This document shows, piece by piece, positions 1 through 60,335 of a DNA stretch of 64,000 nt. Source of the stretch: Apteryx mantelli (Eukaryota > Chordata > Aves > Apterygiformes > Apterygidae); assembly GCF_036417845.1 (NCBI RefSeq), contig NC_089978.1:85182007-85246006 (forward strand), written 5' to 3'. A program made the position numbers and the translations under genes. Numbering within the stretch: the stretch's first letter is position 1; every line of letters starts with the position of its first letter. The notes under the pieces are model-generated. The model did not search any database. It saw only the letters and a list, made by a program, of their open reading frames with translations, and had not been told where the DNA came from.

Positions 1-96
1 TTTGGGAATCTAGGCAGCACCAGCATACTTTTTCCTTGCATCTCTCTGGAATCGTTTCTGGGATATTTTTCCAAATCATCACAGAAAGCAGGAGGA
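1..96 (+). other. GLRA2: GLRA2 5' untranslated leader (start not visible)
   Basis: This is the sequence immediately before the initiator ATG at 97. It contains no upstream ATG, so there is no conventional uORF within the 96 bases seen. The context has a purine (G) at -3 and A at +4, an acceptable but not optimal Kozak context. The transcription start and any upstream noncoding exon lie outside the window or cannot be recognised. No TATA box or CpG island is visible. Confidence 0.6.
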
Positions 97-47809
<47,713 letters not shown>

Positions 47810-49199
47810 TAAACATACATCTGATAAGAATACCTGAGAAAGTGGTATCAGTGTGATGTTAAATTGTTGCAAAACCCATGTGTTTGGGTTGAGGAGGGTT
47901 TCTGTTGGTTTGTGAAATGGCCAGAGGGTTCAAAGCTATGGATTTTAATGAGTTACTACTAGTTTTGGCACTTATACTTCAGAATTTAGAAGCCAGATTT
48001 TCTAAAGTGTTTATGTTCCCAACTGAATTTCTGAAAGCACCTTCATGAAAACTAGGCATTTAATCTGATTGGGACCTTTGTAAACTCTACGTGTCTTTTC
48101 TGGATGGTTAGATTCTAAAACATCTTGGCACAGCTAGATATTGCACTTATTTTGCTGCACATATAAGTATACATATATAGGATATGTATATTTATATATA
48201 TACAGACAAGTGAAAGATATCTCTGGAAAAACTTTCAGTGATGTACTGACTGCTGATGTCTTTCTTTACTTCAAGGCAGAATTAGTCTGGCTTCTCATCC
48301 AAGTGTTGTTCCCAATCCTCCATCCCGTCTAGTCACATAAGGCGCCTCTCACTTGAATTTTGCGTGTTTTTTTAATCTAGGCCAGCTGCCTTAGGTGGGA
48401 TTACAGATTGCAAACTGTATTCTTTGTTTACTTGGGTTGACAGCTCTTCTCAGCAAGGGCACAGCCTTAATGATTCTTCCGGTAGCATTCCAAGACAAAT
48501 CCATAATTTCATGTGCATGCTCAGGTTTTGTACAATTTCCTAGAAGAGAATTCAGAAGCAGATCAATTCATGATAGTCTAAGGGATCATGAGGTATGCTC
48601 CCTGAAGTGTCCTCTTTACAGAAGTCCTGCATCACAAGGGCTAGGATCACAAAACTGGGCTAGCAACAGTGAAAGCACAAATTGTGTGTGTTTGTATAGA
48701 TTAAGGTCCATTCCAGAAAGCACACTGTATTTTATTCTACATTATCATATTTAGTATTATTCCAAATACTCTATTTTTTCAAATGGATCTTATATAGGGT
48801 AGCTTAAAAAATTGCACAGACTGTGTTACTCTTCTGATGGTAATGACACTTTAAAACTGGGTGACTACAACAGTTGGTTCAGCTTCACTTGTTCACTTGG
48901 AGATGTATATGATTTTCCATGCAAAATGTAAAGATAAAATTCTTTCATATATTAACTCAGAATTTCAAATGGATAATTTCTTAACATTAGTGCAGACAAT
49001 TCAGTCAATATTGCTAACTGAACACTCTGAAGAGAAAGTTAACATAGAGACAATCTTGACAATGAGCATACAGACTCTCTAGGTAGCAAGCTTGGAGTCA
49101 CCAAAGACTGCATCTAGATGGTGCAATATGATTCCATGCTGATAAATTCCAAGTTTGATCCAAATTAAATGGCTTGAAAATTAGAGGTTGTACAATCAC

Positions 49200-49900
49200 C
49201 ACAGTGCAGATTTACACCCACATTTCCAACTGGGCCAACATACCCTGCCAAGATGCTCTGCCATGTTAACATGCCTAAAATGCTAACACTTCCTCAAAAA
49301 GAAATTTCATCATATGCCTTTGATCCAGCTGAAACATTTCTCCCCTTTGTATTCTACCTTGTGGGAGTAGAGAAGTACTTGCTGGACACGTTTCTGGGCT
49401 TATATTGAGTAGAAGAATTGGGAAGATCCAGAATATGCTGACTGTGGCAATTGGATTATAGAAGAGGTTCTTCTCCAGCCTCAGGATAGAATAGATAGAT
49501 CTCAGCACTTGCCGGAGGACTGTGATGCTCTGTCCTTATTCTATCGTCTCCTAGTATTTTCTGCTCAGTTCCTTTGCCAGAAGATTGACCATAAGGAAAT
49601 GTATCTCACCAGAGAACCCAGCACACATTTCAGTCAGGTTACTTCTGGCTGTTACAGCTCCACTCTGTGGATTCAGCTGAGCTGTACTGTACAGCTGCGG
49701 TCTCTGTACATAAGAGTTAGTTCTCACCAGGATATGGAAGGTGCCATAGATGACCTAAAAATGCGATTCTTAGAAAATGCTAGCGTATCTGCCATATCTT
49801 AGATGACTCAAGTGCCTGAAGAAATATGGGACTGATCTGAACCAAAGTGCTTCAAAACTCATTCCATGTGCACATGTAGCTATAAAACCATGTTTGCAAA
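49200..49900. other. Unassigned segment with opposed open frames
   Basis: Adjacent frames of 77 codons (49275-49508, minus) and 97 codons (49509-49802, plus) lie in a locally less AT-rich stretch of intron 7. The peptides show no domain I recognise. It could be a decayed repeat or retrocopy. No poly-A tail or target-site duplication is visible. Confidence 0.3.
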
Positions 49901-50835
49901 TACATCTCACATCACCAGTGAGACGTCATACAAGAAGAAGAAACAAGCTTTTTTTGCTGTTGAAGGCACATAGCTATTTCAAAACCCCATGTGTAACTTA
50001 ATATGAAAATTGTATTTCTTAATAAATCTGTGCAGCTGAAATGCATTTAGATATAAAAATTTGAAAAGAATTAAATGAAATCAGTGTTAGAGCTGAAGTC
50101 CCAAAAGGACTCTTTAAAAGTAATGTTTTTCAAAATCCTGTCTATATATTGCCAAGATACAGGAAGTTAGGCTGTCAATAAAATAACCATTTTAAAAATT
50201 GCTCCAAGCATGAATATCTAACAGAATAAGAGATGACAGGAGCATTATTTTTGCAAGAGTCCTGAAAGAACAGATGCAACCTTGATGTGTGAAAGCAGCC
50301 TAGACTTGAATACAATAGTTGTATTTGTTTTTTCCATCCTCTTTATTACAATGTACTTTCCCTCTTTGTGCCCTATTCTTATTAACACGCATTTAAAGAA
50401 CTTAATTTTACCTTTATTTTACTCACTTATTCTTCTTATTACTAATTCTCCTTATTTTTCTCTATTTTATGAAATCTTTGTCACAAAAAAAAGTAATATT
50501 GAAACTCACCAACTTTAAAGACAATAATTCCTTTAGCTAAGGAAGGCTAAGAAAAAAATGCACTTAGGAGATTCCTAGTTAGTTTTTTTTTGTCAGTTTC
50601 CAAGTTACTATCTAAATGATGAGAAAGTGCTACTGTTTAGAAGTAATTACCCACACACTGTTCTCAACCCAGGTATAGGTCTACATGCCAGAGTTCTGTT
50701 TCCTTGAAATTGTTCTTCTCCATATTAATAACTAATACTAATTTTGATGCATGATTTTTCATAATGGTAGGGCATGACAACACAGACATTAGGCATTTAG
50801 TTACTGAAAATTAAACATGAGCCTGAGGCTGCCAG

Positions 50836-50922
50836 GAAGGCAAGGCGAGGCAAGGCGAGGCAAAGCAAGGCAAGGAGAGGCAAGGCGAGGCAAAGCAAGG
50901 CAAGGCAAGACAAGGCGAGGAA
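50836..50922. repeat. Minisatellite of GGCAA/GGCGA pentamers with 30-bp higher-order unit
   Basis: About 17 five-base units of the form (C)AAGG/CGAGG in tandem. The 30-bp blocks 50851-50880 and 50881-50910 match at 27 positions, so pentamers have been amplified as a 6-unit higher-order repeat. The + strand is purine-rich, and the minus strand gives a spurious Cys/Leu/Pro-rich open frame. Confidence 0.93.
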
Positions 50923-51429
50923 GAAAAATAGAAAAGAAGGAAATAAAAGAAGGAAATTAATTCCAGCTGAGTCTCAGGTTTGCTGCACATAAGAGGACCA
51001 TCTAAAAAGCTTCTTCCAAACAAAATATATTTCTTTGGTATTTTTTTTTGTTACTTCTGTGGAATTATTATCTTTATAGTGTATTGAAATGCTGGCTACA
51101 AATATAGGGTCAAATTCTGATAACAGCAACACAGTATTAAAGAAACGAATATGCATTTTTATGTTTTCTTATACAAAGTTGAATTTTGATTACAAAAAGT
51201 AGCAGTAAATCATGGGAGAATTTAGATCCCAACAAAGCTACTTTTCTAGGAAGCGAAAGCTGCAGTGCCTGTTTCAGAATGCAGACAGATTCTCTTCCTC
51301 TACAGTTTGGCGAAATTAGAGCAATACTAAGCCCTGCTTCCTTCATGGAGATGAAATAAGGATTTTATATATAGGGAATAACAGCAGAGAAATATTGACC
51401 CTCTTTCGTAGTGACGAAGTAGTGTTGTG

Positions 51430-52100
51430 TTTGTTACAGAAGACTGGTGAAGGGTGATGTGACCATATGTCGCCCTTACCATCAGTGGCTCTGTTATGGA
51501 GTCAAAGAGAACTCATCCAGAAAGCTGGGGTTGAATAACTCCTTCCCTCCATTCTGACTAATCCATTCCTGGGATTGCCAGGAGTAGTGATCTATAATAG
51601 CAGGATTCATAGGATCAGTTCCCCTTCCTACATGTTCACTTATATAATCCTTGTCCACATCTGATACTCTATATCCAGCCTTCTGGAAATGTCATCATTT
51701 GCACTTGGAAAATTTTGGCTAGATGGATGTCTGTCCACCCAGCTAGTAGCTCTTGCTGATTGACTAGCTGAACAGAAATCCTGGATGTGACCAGGATAAT
51801 CAGCTCAACCACATGTCTACAATGAGACTGCCAGAAAACACTGAATTTTGCAAGTCCTGTGTATGAGCCCAGGAGCTCCCTTGCATCTAGGGTGGTCTGC
51901 ACTTCATCTGTGCACCAGACTCTACAGCATGCAAATCAGACATCTGATGTAACCTAGCACTGCAGAAGGTATCTAAATTCATGTAATACTTGCTGTGTGC
52001 TTAGATCTAATGCCTTCTGGAAGAAACACTGCACAAGCACGACAGTTTATATTCATCAGCAAATGCACTGAGAAACTTCTGGGTGTCATGAGAAGTATAT
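51430..52100. other. Unassigned segment, possibly a decayed repeat
   Basis: A less AT-rich stretch of intron 7 with a 77-codon minus-strand frame (51669-51902). It has no recognisable family. Its composition, different from its flanks, would fit an old interspersed repeat, but I cannot name one. Confidence 0.25.
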
Positions 52101-52952
52101 AGACATAGAACATGCTGCTACATATTTTATGGTTACTGCCACTGTATAAGCTGGGGGAGTATAGAGGAGGGTATCAAGGTACAATAGTGCAGAAATGGCA
52201 AGAAATGCTAGCAAACATCTTTAGAGTATTGAATTACTATTCTCTCACTATTATATTTATTTTTAAACAGCTTCCCTTTTGTTGAGTCAACAGACTCAAA
52301 ACTTTTAAAGTGTTTTAGAAAGTAGTATTTGAAAGAATAATGAGTTCTCTGCTGTGCTAGTAATTGGGTATAATTCAGATTGTTTTCCTCTTATACATAC
52401 AAACTAAACCTTAGCAACAACAGTCCAAGAAAGTGAATTACTTTTCAAGCCATAAAGCAAAACATCTGAGGATAGTTTAAATCAAGTAAGTGATAGCAAC
52501 TGTATTTTACAGAGTTGTATAGCATTCATATTGTGTTACTTTTATGCATAGTGCTTAATGAACGCAAGTTCCTTCCCCAGGGAGCAATCTGTGCTGAAAA
52601 AGTCTCATTCAAAACTCGCTGAAACCACTTGGACTACTTCCATTCACTTCATTGTGCTTCAGATCACTAAATGCAGTACTAAATGTAATAAAAGTACTAT
52701 ATTCTAATAGGTGCAGAGGCTTGCAAAACCAAAGTCAATGAAATCTATACACTTTGGCAGTAAATTAGTGTTTTTGTGTGTCATCTGCATCCCCAGCATT
52801 TCTGGCTGCTTTTCAGGATTCCTGGGCTTCTGGCAGGCCAGTCTGAGAAGCAACCTCTCCTTTTTTGAATGTGAAAGTTACCAAGTAAAGAAGTTACAAG
52901 AATTCAGCACATTTTTTGATTTTGAACTTAGGTTAAAATAAAGTCATAATCC

Positions 52953-52980
52953 AAAAAAAAAAAAAAGGGGGGGGGGAGGG
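52953..52980. repeat. A14-G10 homopolymer junction
   Basis: Fourteen A (52953-52966) followed directly by ten G (52967-52976), then AGGGG. Low-complexity, similar in form to the T13-G10 junction at 39862. Confidence 0.9.
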
Positions 52981-55900
52981 GAAGAGATGAGAAGAAATAA
53001 CAATAAAGAAAAATGGAATAGATACTGTTCTCAGAGATCCTATTATTCTGTGTTCATTTGTTTTCACACAAAGTGGAACACCTAAGCTAGTAACTTATTC
53101 TTTTATGTAACAAAATCATGTTGTCTAAAGCATCTCTTGGTACACAGAGGTGATACATTTTGATGTAGCAATATTATAAAAACAATAATAAAATAACTTA
53201 GAATGGAAGCAATTTTTGAGAGAAGATTACTTTAATTCAAGTCTTAGTATCTGAGAAGGAAGTGTAGGATACAGAGTAATTCAGCTATTGTGAGATATAT
53301 TAATTGTTACTTGCCTTACATGGATGTCTGAGCACTAGATACACTGTTTAAATGATTAGGCCAACTAGTTCTTATTAGTTGTTTACTGTGAAGACCTGAT
53401 GATCCTAAAACCCTGCCATGATTAAATGCCTGCTTTATGTTACATGTTCACTGGTTCTGATGGGGCAACTTCAAACAAGCTTGCACTTTTTAAAAATTTG
53501 TTGAGGGTTCTTGAGTGGAATTAGAAAGAAGTTTTCAGAAAACATCCCCAGTGACTTCCCAATTTTCTTGACTATAATAAAAATGAACATGCTGTTCAAA
53601 CCCTTAGGAAGTCAGGCCACATCGTCATCTAACCACAAAGACATACTCTTCAGTCATGTGCATACATGGAAAAGTTTTAACACTCATTTGTTTTGTTTGT
53701 TTGCCATGTTTTTATATGTCCTTCTTTTCCCTTCCCGTTATAGTTTTGATGTATAATTCATACAATAACGTATTCCTTCTTTTACTTACATTAGGAGAAT
53801 TAGTTCAGGGAAACCTGCTTTATCTGGATCCTCTTTTTATGTGCTTGCAAAGCTACGTACAACTAAATCTCAGATGCAGACTGTGTTTTTGATGCCCATT
53901 GTTATATTCCATACAGTATTTGAAATTTGATACATAAATTTGTTCTACACTACTTAACAAAGAAATTCTATAGACTGAAGCTATCTTTTTCATCAAAAAT
54001 GTTTCAAAGTAAAATGAGGGTCACAAAAAGCTGAGTATGTATTTGCACACTGTGACTTATTGAAGTAATTAGTTCAGTATAAACTGATTGTCACTAAATA
54101 TAGAGTTCTCTGTACAAAATATGCAGTCCTACAAAACATTACAAAATAAACTTCCATCAAGCTGTTTATAAACTTCTGCTCATGACTCATAGATCAAAAA
54201 AGGCATTTTCTGATTCTGCTCTACAGTTTATCCAGGTGTCATTTAATTATGCTTACTTCTTCCCCCTTTATTTACATCTTCTCATCCATGGTTTTCAGGC
54301 AAGCTACATACGTGTTTGTGTTTGAGGGCAAGAGAGTGTTTGAGCTGCAGTGGAAGATCTGGTACAGAGTGATGTACCAGACAGAGCTTCCTAGCCACTT
54401 CAGGTACCAATAGCATTGTACCCATGTTAATACCAGCTTAATAATACAGGTTACTGCTTCATGAAAAGGCTGTGTGGTGCTCAGATGCTTCTCTGCTTCT
54501 TCCTCCTACATCAGCTGGTCTTGTAAAAGATGCCTCCCCTTCCTACAAATCTTGCTCCCTTGAGATCTGGGAATTTACTTACACAGCTAGCCTATGCATT
54601 TGCAGCTTCACTGGGAGAAGTATTTCAATAAAAACTATGTTGGACTAGCTTTGGTGTGGTTATATATGCTGTGATCATGTATCCATTATGGGTAGAAATG
54701 TTTTTTCTTCTGTTCCACGGCCTTTGCAGTTCTGCAAAAGCAAAGATTTGGGTCTGCTGCAAGGGTAAAAAGACAGAAACAGAAGGATCCATGCTTCTTG
54801 TGAGAACAGTAGGAGGAAGGAGGACGCAGATGTTACACAGCACACCTAAATCTGTTCCTAGAAGTTGCCACATTATCCTGTTGAGCTTTGCTGCAGAAAT
54901 GAGGTGTCCTGGTAAATCTTTTGGTCCTGCAGTGGTTATGTGCGGAATCTAGTGAATTTGACGATGCCGTCTGTTCCGTGCAAAACTGACCAAAGAGGTC
55001 TGACTCGACAAAGATTAATACATTAGGTTCTATAACATAGTTTACCATATGAAAGTCAAAATAAACAGACTGAGTAAATCAGTCATTTTTTCCACTGTAC
55101 TAATTTAAACTTTATAGCTTACTTTTCTGTATAGTGAAGACACTGGTATTTACTGTACTATAAAAACAGTAGTTACTGCCATGCAAGACAGCTAAAAATA
55201 CACAGTAAGATGTGTTTGAATACCTCTGGGATGTATTTTGAGTACTGCTGGTACTTCCTCTGAAGATTTTATAATGCAGTCATTTGGGAGGGCTGGCATT
55301 CAGAGGAGCCTATTTCAAACATCAGATAAGACATGAAGTTATTGTGCGCACCAATGTGCTGTTTGTTTCATAAGCCTGGCATGGTCCTGGGGTTCTCTGG
55401 CTTTGTTTGCACACCCTCCAGGATGTTCTGGTGGCTTTTAGTGGCTCTCAGAGGAGCGTGCAGCGCCACTCTTTCACACACATAAGCACCGCAAATCCGC
55501 TCTAAAGTAACAACATACACTGTTGTGGATCATTCATTTCAAATAATTTCAAGCCTTGACTGTATTAGATCATCTGACAGCATTATTTATGAATATGTTC
55601 TGTTAATATTTCATTTTAAATAATGTTGATGGAGTCTACATCAAGCCCCTGGAGTGTGTGAAAACACGTTCATTTGCAGTGTAACTTAAGGCTACTGCAT
55701 TCCAGTCTGAACTTTACTATAATCTGCACATTGCTGTAAGACAGCTGGTCCATTGACATCTTACTCCCCAAAAGTTTTCTCAGAGTTATAATGTAACTGC
55801 ATGAATTCATTTGCTTGAACAAAAAGTCTTTTTTTTCCTTTGTGAAAATGTTTCTACTTGGAAAAAATTTTCATTTTTGTTCATTTATATTGATGCTTAG

Positions 55901-58250
55901 AAACATTGACCCCTTCCACCACCACCACTAACACCCCCCCAAAAAAGGAAAATAGGGAGAGGCTATTTACTTTTTTTAATGGGTACATCAAACAAACTTC
56001 TACAGGAGGAGAAACTAGATCACTCAGTGTCTTTTGATCTGTAATGACTGAGATATGACATAACTAAAACTTTAATTTGCCAGTAGTGGGGCACACTATT
56101 TTTTGTTGTAATAATATCAGGTTTTGAAATAAAACAATTATAAACTGGGTATTGGCAAGAAAACTATTTAATTTGTTTTTAATGCATGGAACTGTAATCA
56201 TGCACTCTAGAATGCTTCATTATTGTTCAGACAGTAAAGTTAAAAACTTTGATGAAGTAGTCTGTTTTCCTCCTTGTTTCTTCTTTCTAGAAACTTGGAG
56301 ATAATTGTGATATTTTGCCTCAAAGCAAAGGGACTGTGAGAGCAAAGGGCTTTGATCTTCAGTAGCTCATATCTTATGTTAGGCCTCCTTGTCTCTGAAA
56401 AGACGACATACTGTATTGTCTTTCCTGATTCTAACAAGGATTAAGGCTCTGGAGAATTAGGCCCAAACACCTACTATGGCTTGAGAGAAACTTAAATGAC
56501 TAAATCACAGCAGAATATATATGTTACAAAAAAAGGCGAACACATAACAAATATTCCTCAGTACATGCATTCATAGAAAAGGTAGCAGTACAGGCTTGTG
56601 TATAATTATACATAAGGATGCTATTGCGGTGAGAGAACGTATCAATATTTGTTGCATATGGTAGAAACTGTTTCTATCAAAAGATTGTCTACTGAGACAC
56701 TTTAAAAATTAATTTTAAATATTTCTTTGATATAAACGATTGCATGTCATGTCTTTTGTGCAGAAGGGCATTTTCCTGTGTATGCCTAATGGCAATCAAA
56801 ACACTTTATTGATAGATTCATATTAAAATACGATGAAGAGGACTAATTTTGAAATTTATTTGTAGTTGAGAGGCACTGACGCCCGTCCATTCATAGGGTA
56901 TGATCAGCTGGCAAAACATCTCTTAATTTTCCAAGGAATTATTCAGATGGTTATAGACAGCAATGAGAATAACACTTCCTGGACTGCACCACTCTATGCT
57001 TGAGTGTGCTCTGTTCTTCAAAACTGGATTAAAAGCAATTTAAATCTGCATGGAATCGAAGAATAAAAAAGGAAAAGTTAAGGAATTAAAATGACCCAGA
57101 TGTCAGGATTATGATAAAAACTCTTAGAGCTGGACAGTGTGTTCTGTTGTTTTTTGTTATTCAAACAATCAAATTGCTTGCTTGCTTTTTTTAAGAAAGC
57201 TGTAGTTATCTGACAGGATCTATTTTATGAGTGTGCTGGCTGCGTTTTGCTGTCTGCTGAACCTTCTAGCCGAAACAGTATCTGCTTAGAATGAAAACAA
57301 AATCCTGTCACTGGGAATGACTTCAATTAAAGCAGATGATGTTAAGATATCACCACAATTGTTACCTCTTACCAGGGCTCCTCACAGTCAAGGATGACAG
57401 GGTTATGCCATGAAGAAAACTGAGTTATGCATATATCTATCCTTGGATATATAAACAAAAATAATTTGCTTCTTCTCTATCTGAAAATGGCTAAAATGGT
57501 ACTTTAGGAGGCAATGAGGTCTTTATTTTTTATGTCTTCCTTTCTCTATCTGTCCCATCTAATGACTGAGAAGAGCAACACATAATTATTTTCTTAACTG
57601 GTTGTGGCTTATTTGTCATTTTTTAATGATGGTGTAGCATTGAATTTGGAAGTGGATAATCTCATCTCTTTGGTAAATAAGAAATGAGTAAATTTTTTTT
57701 GTTAATTTTCCAACGCTCAGTTAGAAGTAGGATAAACATTATATTGCTGAAGCTAAAAGTGTTATATGCCAGCTACACCACTGTGTGTAGATATAACTGC
57801 TTATCTTTTGCTGCATTGACTGGAACAAGAGATAGATGTTTTGCAACAAGTCAGAAAAGTGTGTGCTGCACATGCTTTTCAGGCAAGATTTGAGGATTGG
57901 CAAATGATTTCCTGGTAAATTGTTTAATGGTAAAACTCTCTGAGTGAGTGTAGCTATGAGAGTTGATTAGTTTCTCCACATTAATGAGATTTCAGTAAAA
58001 GCTTTTCCCAAACGGAAAGGCTTATCTAATTAAAAGACTGTGGATTGCTTGGATATGGATAATGCACTTTATGGCAAGTTCATTTGATCAGTTTCTTTCA
58101 CAGTTTTGGCAATTAGGCTGACCTCCTCCAGCAGTGCTTCCCTCTTAGTTAAAGAATGGCAGCCTAAATAGCAGCTGTTGAGTGCAGTAGAGTTCAAAAC
58201 TCTTGACCCACTCCTCCCTCTACTGTCTGTGAAATAGACTTTTAAAATAA

Positions 58251-58270
58251 GTGCTTGCCAGTGCTTGCCA
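58251..58270. repeat. Perfect 10-bp tandem duplication
   Basis: GTGCTTGCCA appears twice head-to-tail (58251-58260, 58261-58270) in intron 7. Probably a replication-slippage event. Confidence 0.9.
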
Positions 58271-59653
58271 TCATCCTCATCATGATTTGTTGATAATTCA
58301 TACTCTTTTGAAAAATTAAGATGTTGTAACAACAGAAAATCACCCTGAAGAGAGAATGAAAATGTATTTTCAGTCATTTGAAAACAAATAAGTAGATCTT
58401 CCTAAATCAACTTTGTCTGTGTAGTACACATTGTATTAGGTCAGAATTCCAGCAGTGATATACATTTTAGAAGTGATCAGGAATTTTCTTCAAAGAACTG
58501 TTTTTTTGCAAAAAAAAAGTCCCATTGTTGAAGCTATGCAAAGGTACTTTAGAATAATGTTCTCTTTCAACATTGGAAAAAGTTCCCAGACCATTGCTCT
58601 TGGTTTCTAAACACCACTTTTTGACTTCTCCAAGACATCTTTTTTTAACCTTTGAAACTGTCTTGTCACAAAGAAATCAAAAGTTAATCAATCTAAAAAT
58701 ACCTTGAAAGGTTGAAAGGAAGATGGAAATAACAGAAACAGTTAATTGTAATGATTTAAAAGGATCAAGTTTGTGATTTGTGACTTTTTTACATTTTTTT
58801 TTAATTCTAATTCAGAAGACATTTTCTGAAAAGTCAAAAATTCCTAGGGAAGGGAAAAACCACATTGCAGTCAGACCTAACGTGTACTGAGATCCTGGTA
58901 GACACTTTTCAACTTCAAATAATATTAAGAGCTCAGAAGAAAACTGCTTTAATTAAAACCTTACTTCAGCCACAGGAGCAAGCTTGGGAACTGAAGTATT
59001 CTGAGAATAAGAGAACAAGATCAAATTGCTTATAGTGTGCTCCAGCCATGTTCATTCTAGCCAGGATATGAAGTTACGAGTCATCAGAGCATAGTTTAAT
59101 TAGGTGTTTCTATTCTGATGTGGCTTAGCAACTTCTGCAAGTCACAGATCTTTTTTTCTGAGGCTACGGGGAGCAATGTTTTTTTCCAGGATAACACTGG
59201 TCTTAGGAACCAATTGTTGTTACAATTAGATTCTATAAATACCTTCTTTGGTTTAAGCATGTCTTAAAGAAAGGTATCCAGTTTTGACTTGAAAATGAAA
59301 TTTGGAAGCTTATTTTAATAACTATTCATTTGCGCTCTTAATAAGAAATATTTCTTAGAGACTGGGGACTCTCTGGCTTTAGCTTCCAGCCAGGGTTTAT
59401 GGTATGCATTTCTCTTCTCGACTACAAAGACTTTTTAGACCCAATGTCTTTTCTCATCTAGGAAATTCTATGATGAAATCAAGTACCTTTTGATTTCTCT
59501 TTTGGTAAACTAAAAAGATTGAGCTTCTTCTGTCTCTCACTGTGGAACGTTTTCTTTAGCCCTCAAACCTGTACCTTCTTCACTGTGTCAACAGCATTTT
59601 TAAATATAGCCACCACAAGTACGCTACTGTGGAAACTCCTAATATAGCTTTCT

Positions 59654-59679
59654 TCCTCCTCCTCCTCCTCCTCCTCCTC
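59654..59679. repeat. (TCC)n trinucleotide microsatellite
   Basis: About eight TCC units in intron 7. A polypyrimidine/polypurine tract, likely length-variable. Confidence 0.92.
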
Positions 59680-60314
59680 TCTGTTCTGTTTATAGACTCA
59701 ATAATTATGTTCACCTTTTACCCACAGCTTTGCATAATTCATGCTCAGTTGTCAGTCCCCTTTTGAGAATCATTACTGTACAAGATACAGTCACCCTTCT
59801 TACAGATGTGGCCTGCTCTTTGATTTCAACTGTCTGACCTAATACTGAGCTGTTTTCAAAAGCATTTTGTCTGAATGTGCCCAGTAATCCTGATTATACT
59901 GTTCCCATCATTATATATAAATTCTGCCACTTTTTTTATCCATACTTTTCTTCATTTTTCCAGAATTTATTGTTTATATTGATTGCTGTCGACTTCCTTT
60001 CTACTTTCCCTGTTTTTTAAGCGTTTTTTTTTTTTGCCTTTTTCAATAATAATGGCAATTTCAACTCTTTCTCAAATGTTATAAAAGGTATTTAAAAAAC
60101 AGATTTATCCTTTTTTGTGCTTTTGGAATTGTGCTTATAAAGTCATCTAACTCTTGTGTGCTTGTAACATGCTTAGTTTTAGTTAATAAGAAAATTCTTG
60201 TAGTGGTTCATGCTTATTCCATGTAAATTAGGCCAAGTTACTGCTTTATGGAAATTCAGCTGATTGTAAATGGTTAATTCTCAATGGGAGGAAACTAACA
60301 AAGAATGCTATAGC

Positions 60315-60335
60315 AAAAAAAAAAAAAAAAAAAAA
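60315..60335. repeat. A21 homopolymer
   Basis: Twenty-one A in a row. No retroposon body is recognisable upstream, so it is treated as a simple repeat and not a retrocopy tail. Confidence 0.9.

Noticed and set aside
50811..51023. Cys/Leu/Pro-rich minus-strand frame
   Set aside because: It is simply the translation of the pentamer minisatellite.
60315..60335. A21 run as the tail of a processed retrocopy
   Set aside because: No recognisable mRNA-like body upstream and no target-site duplication seen.
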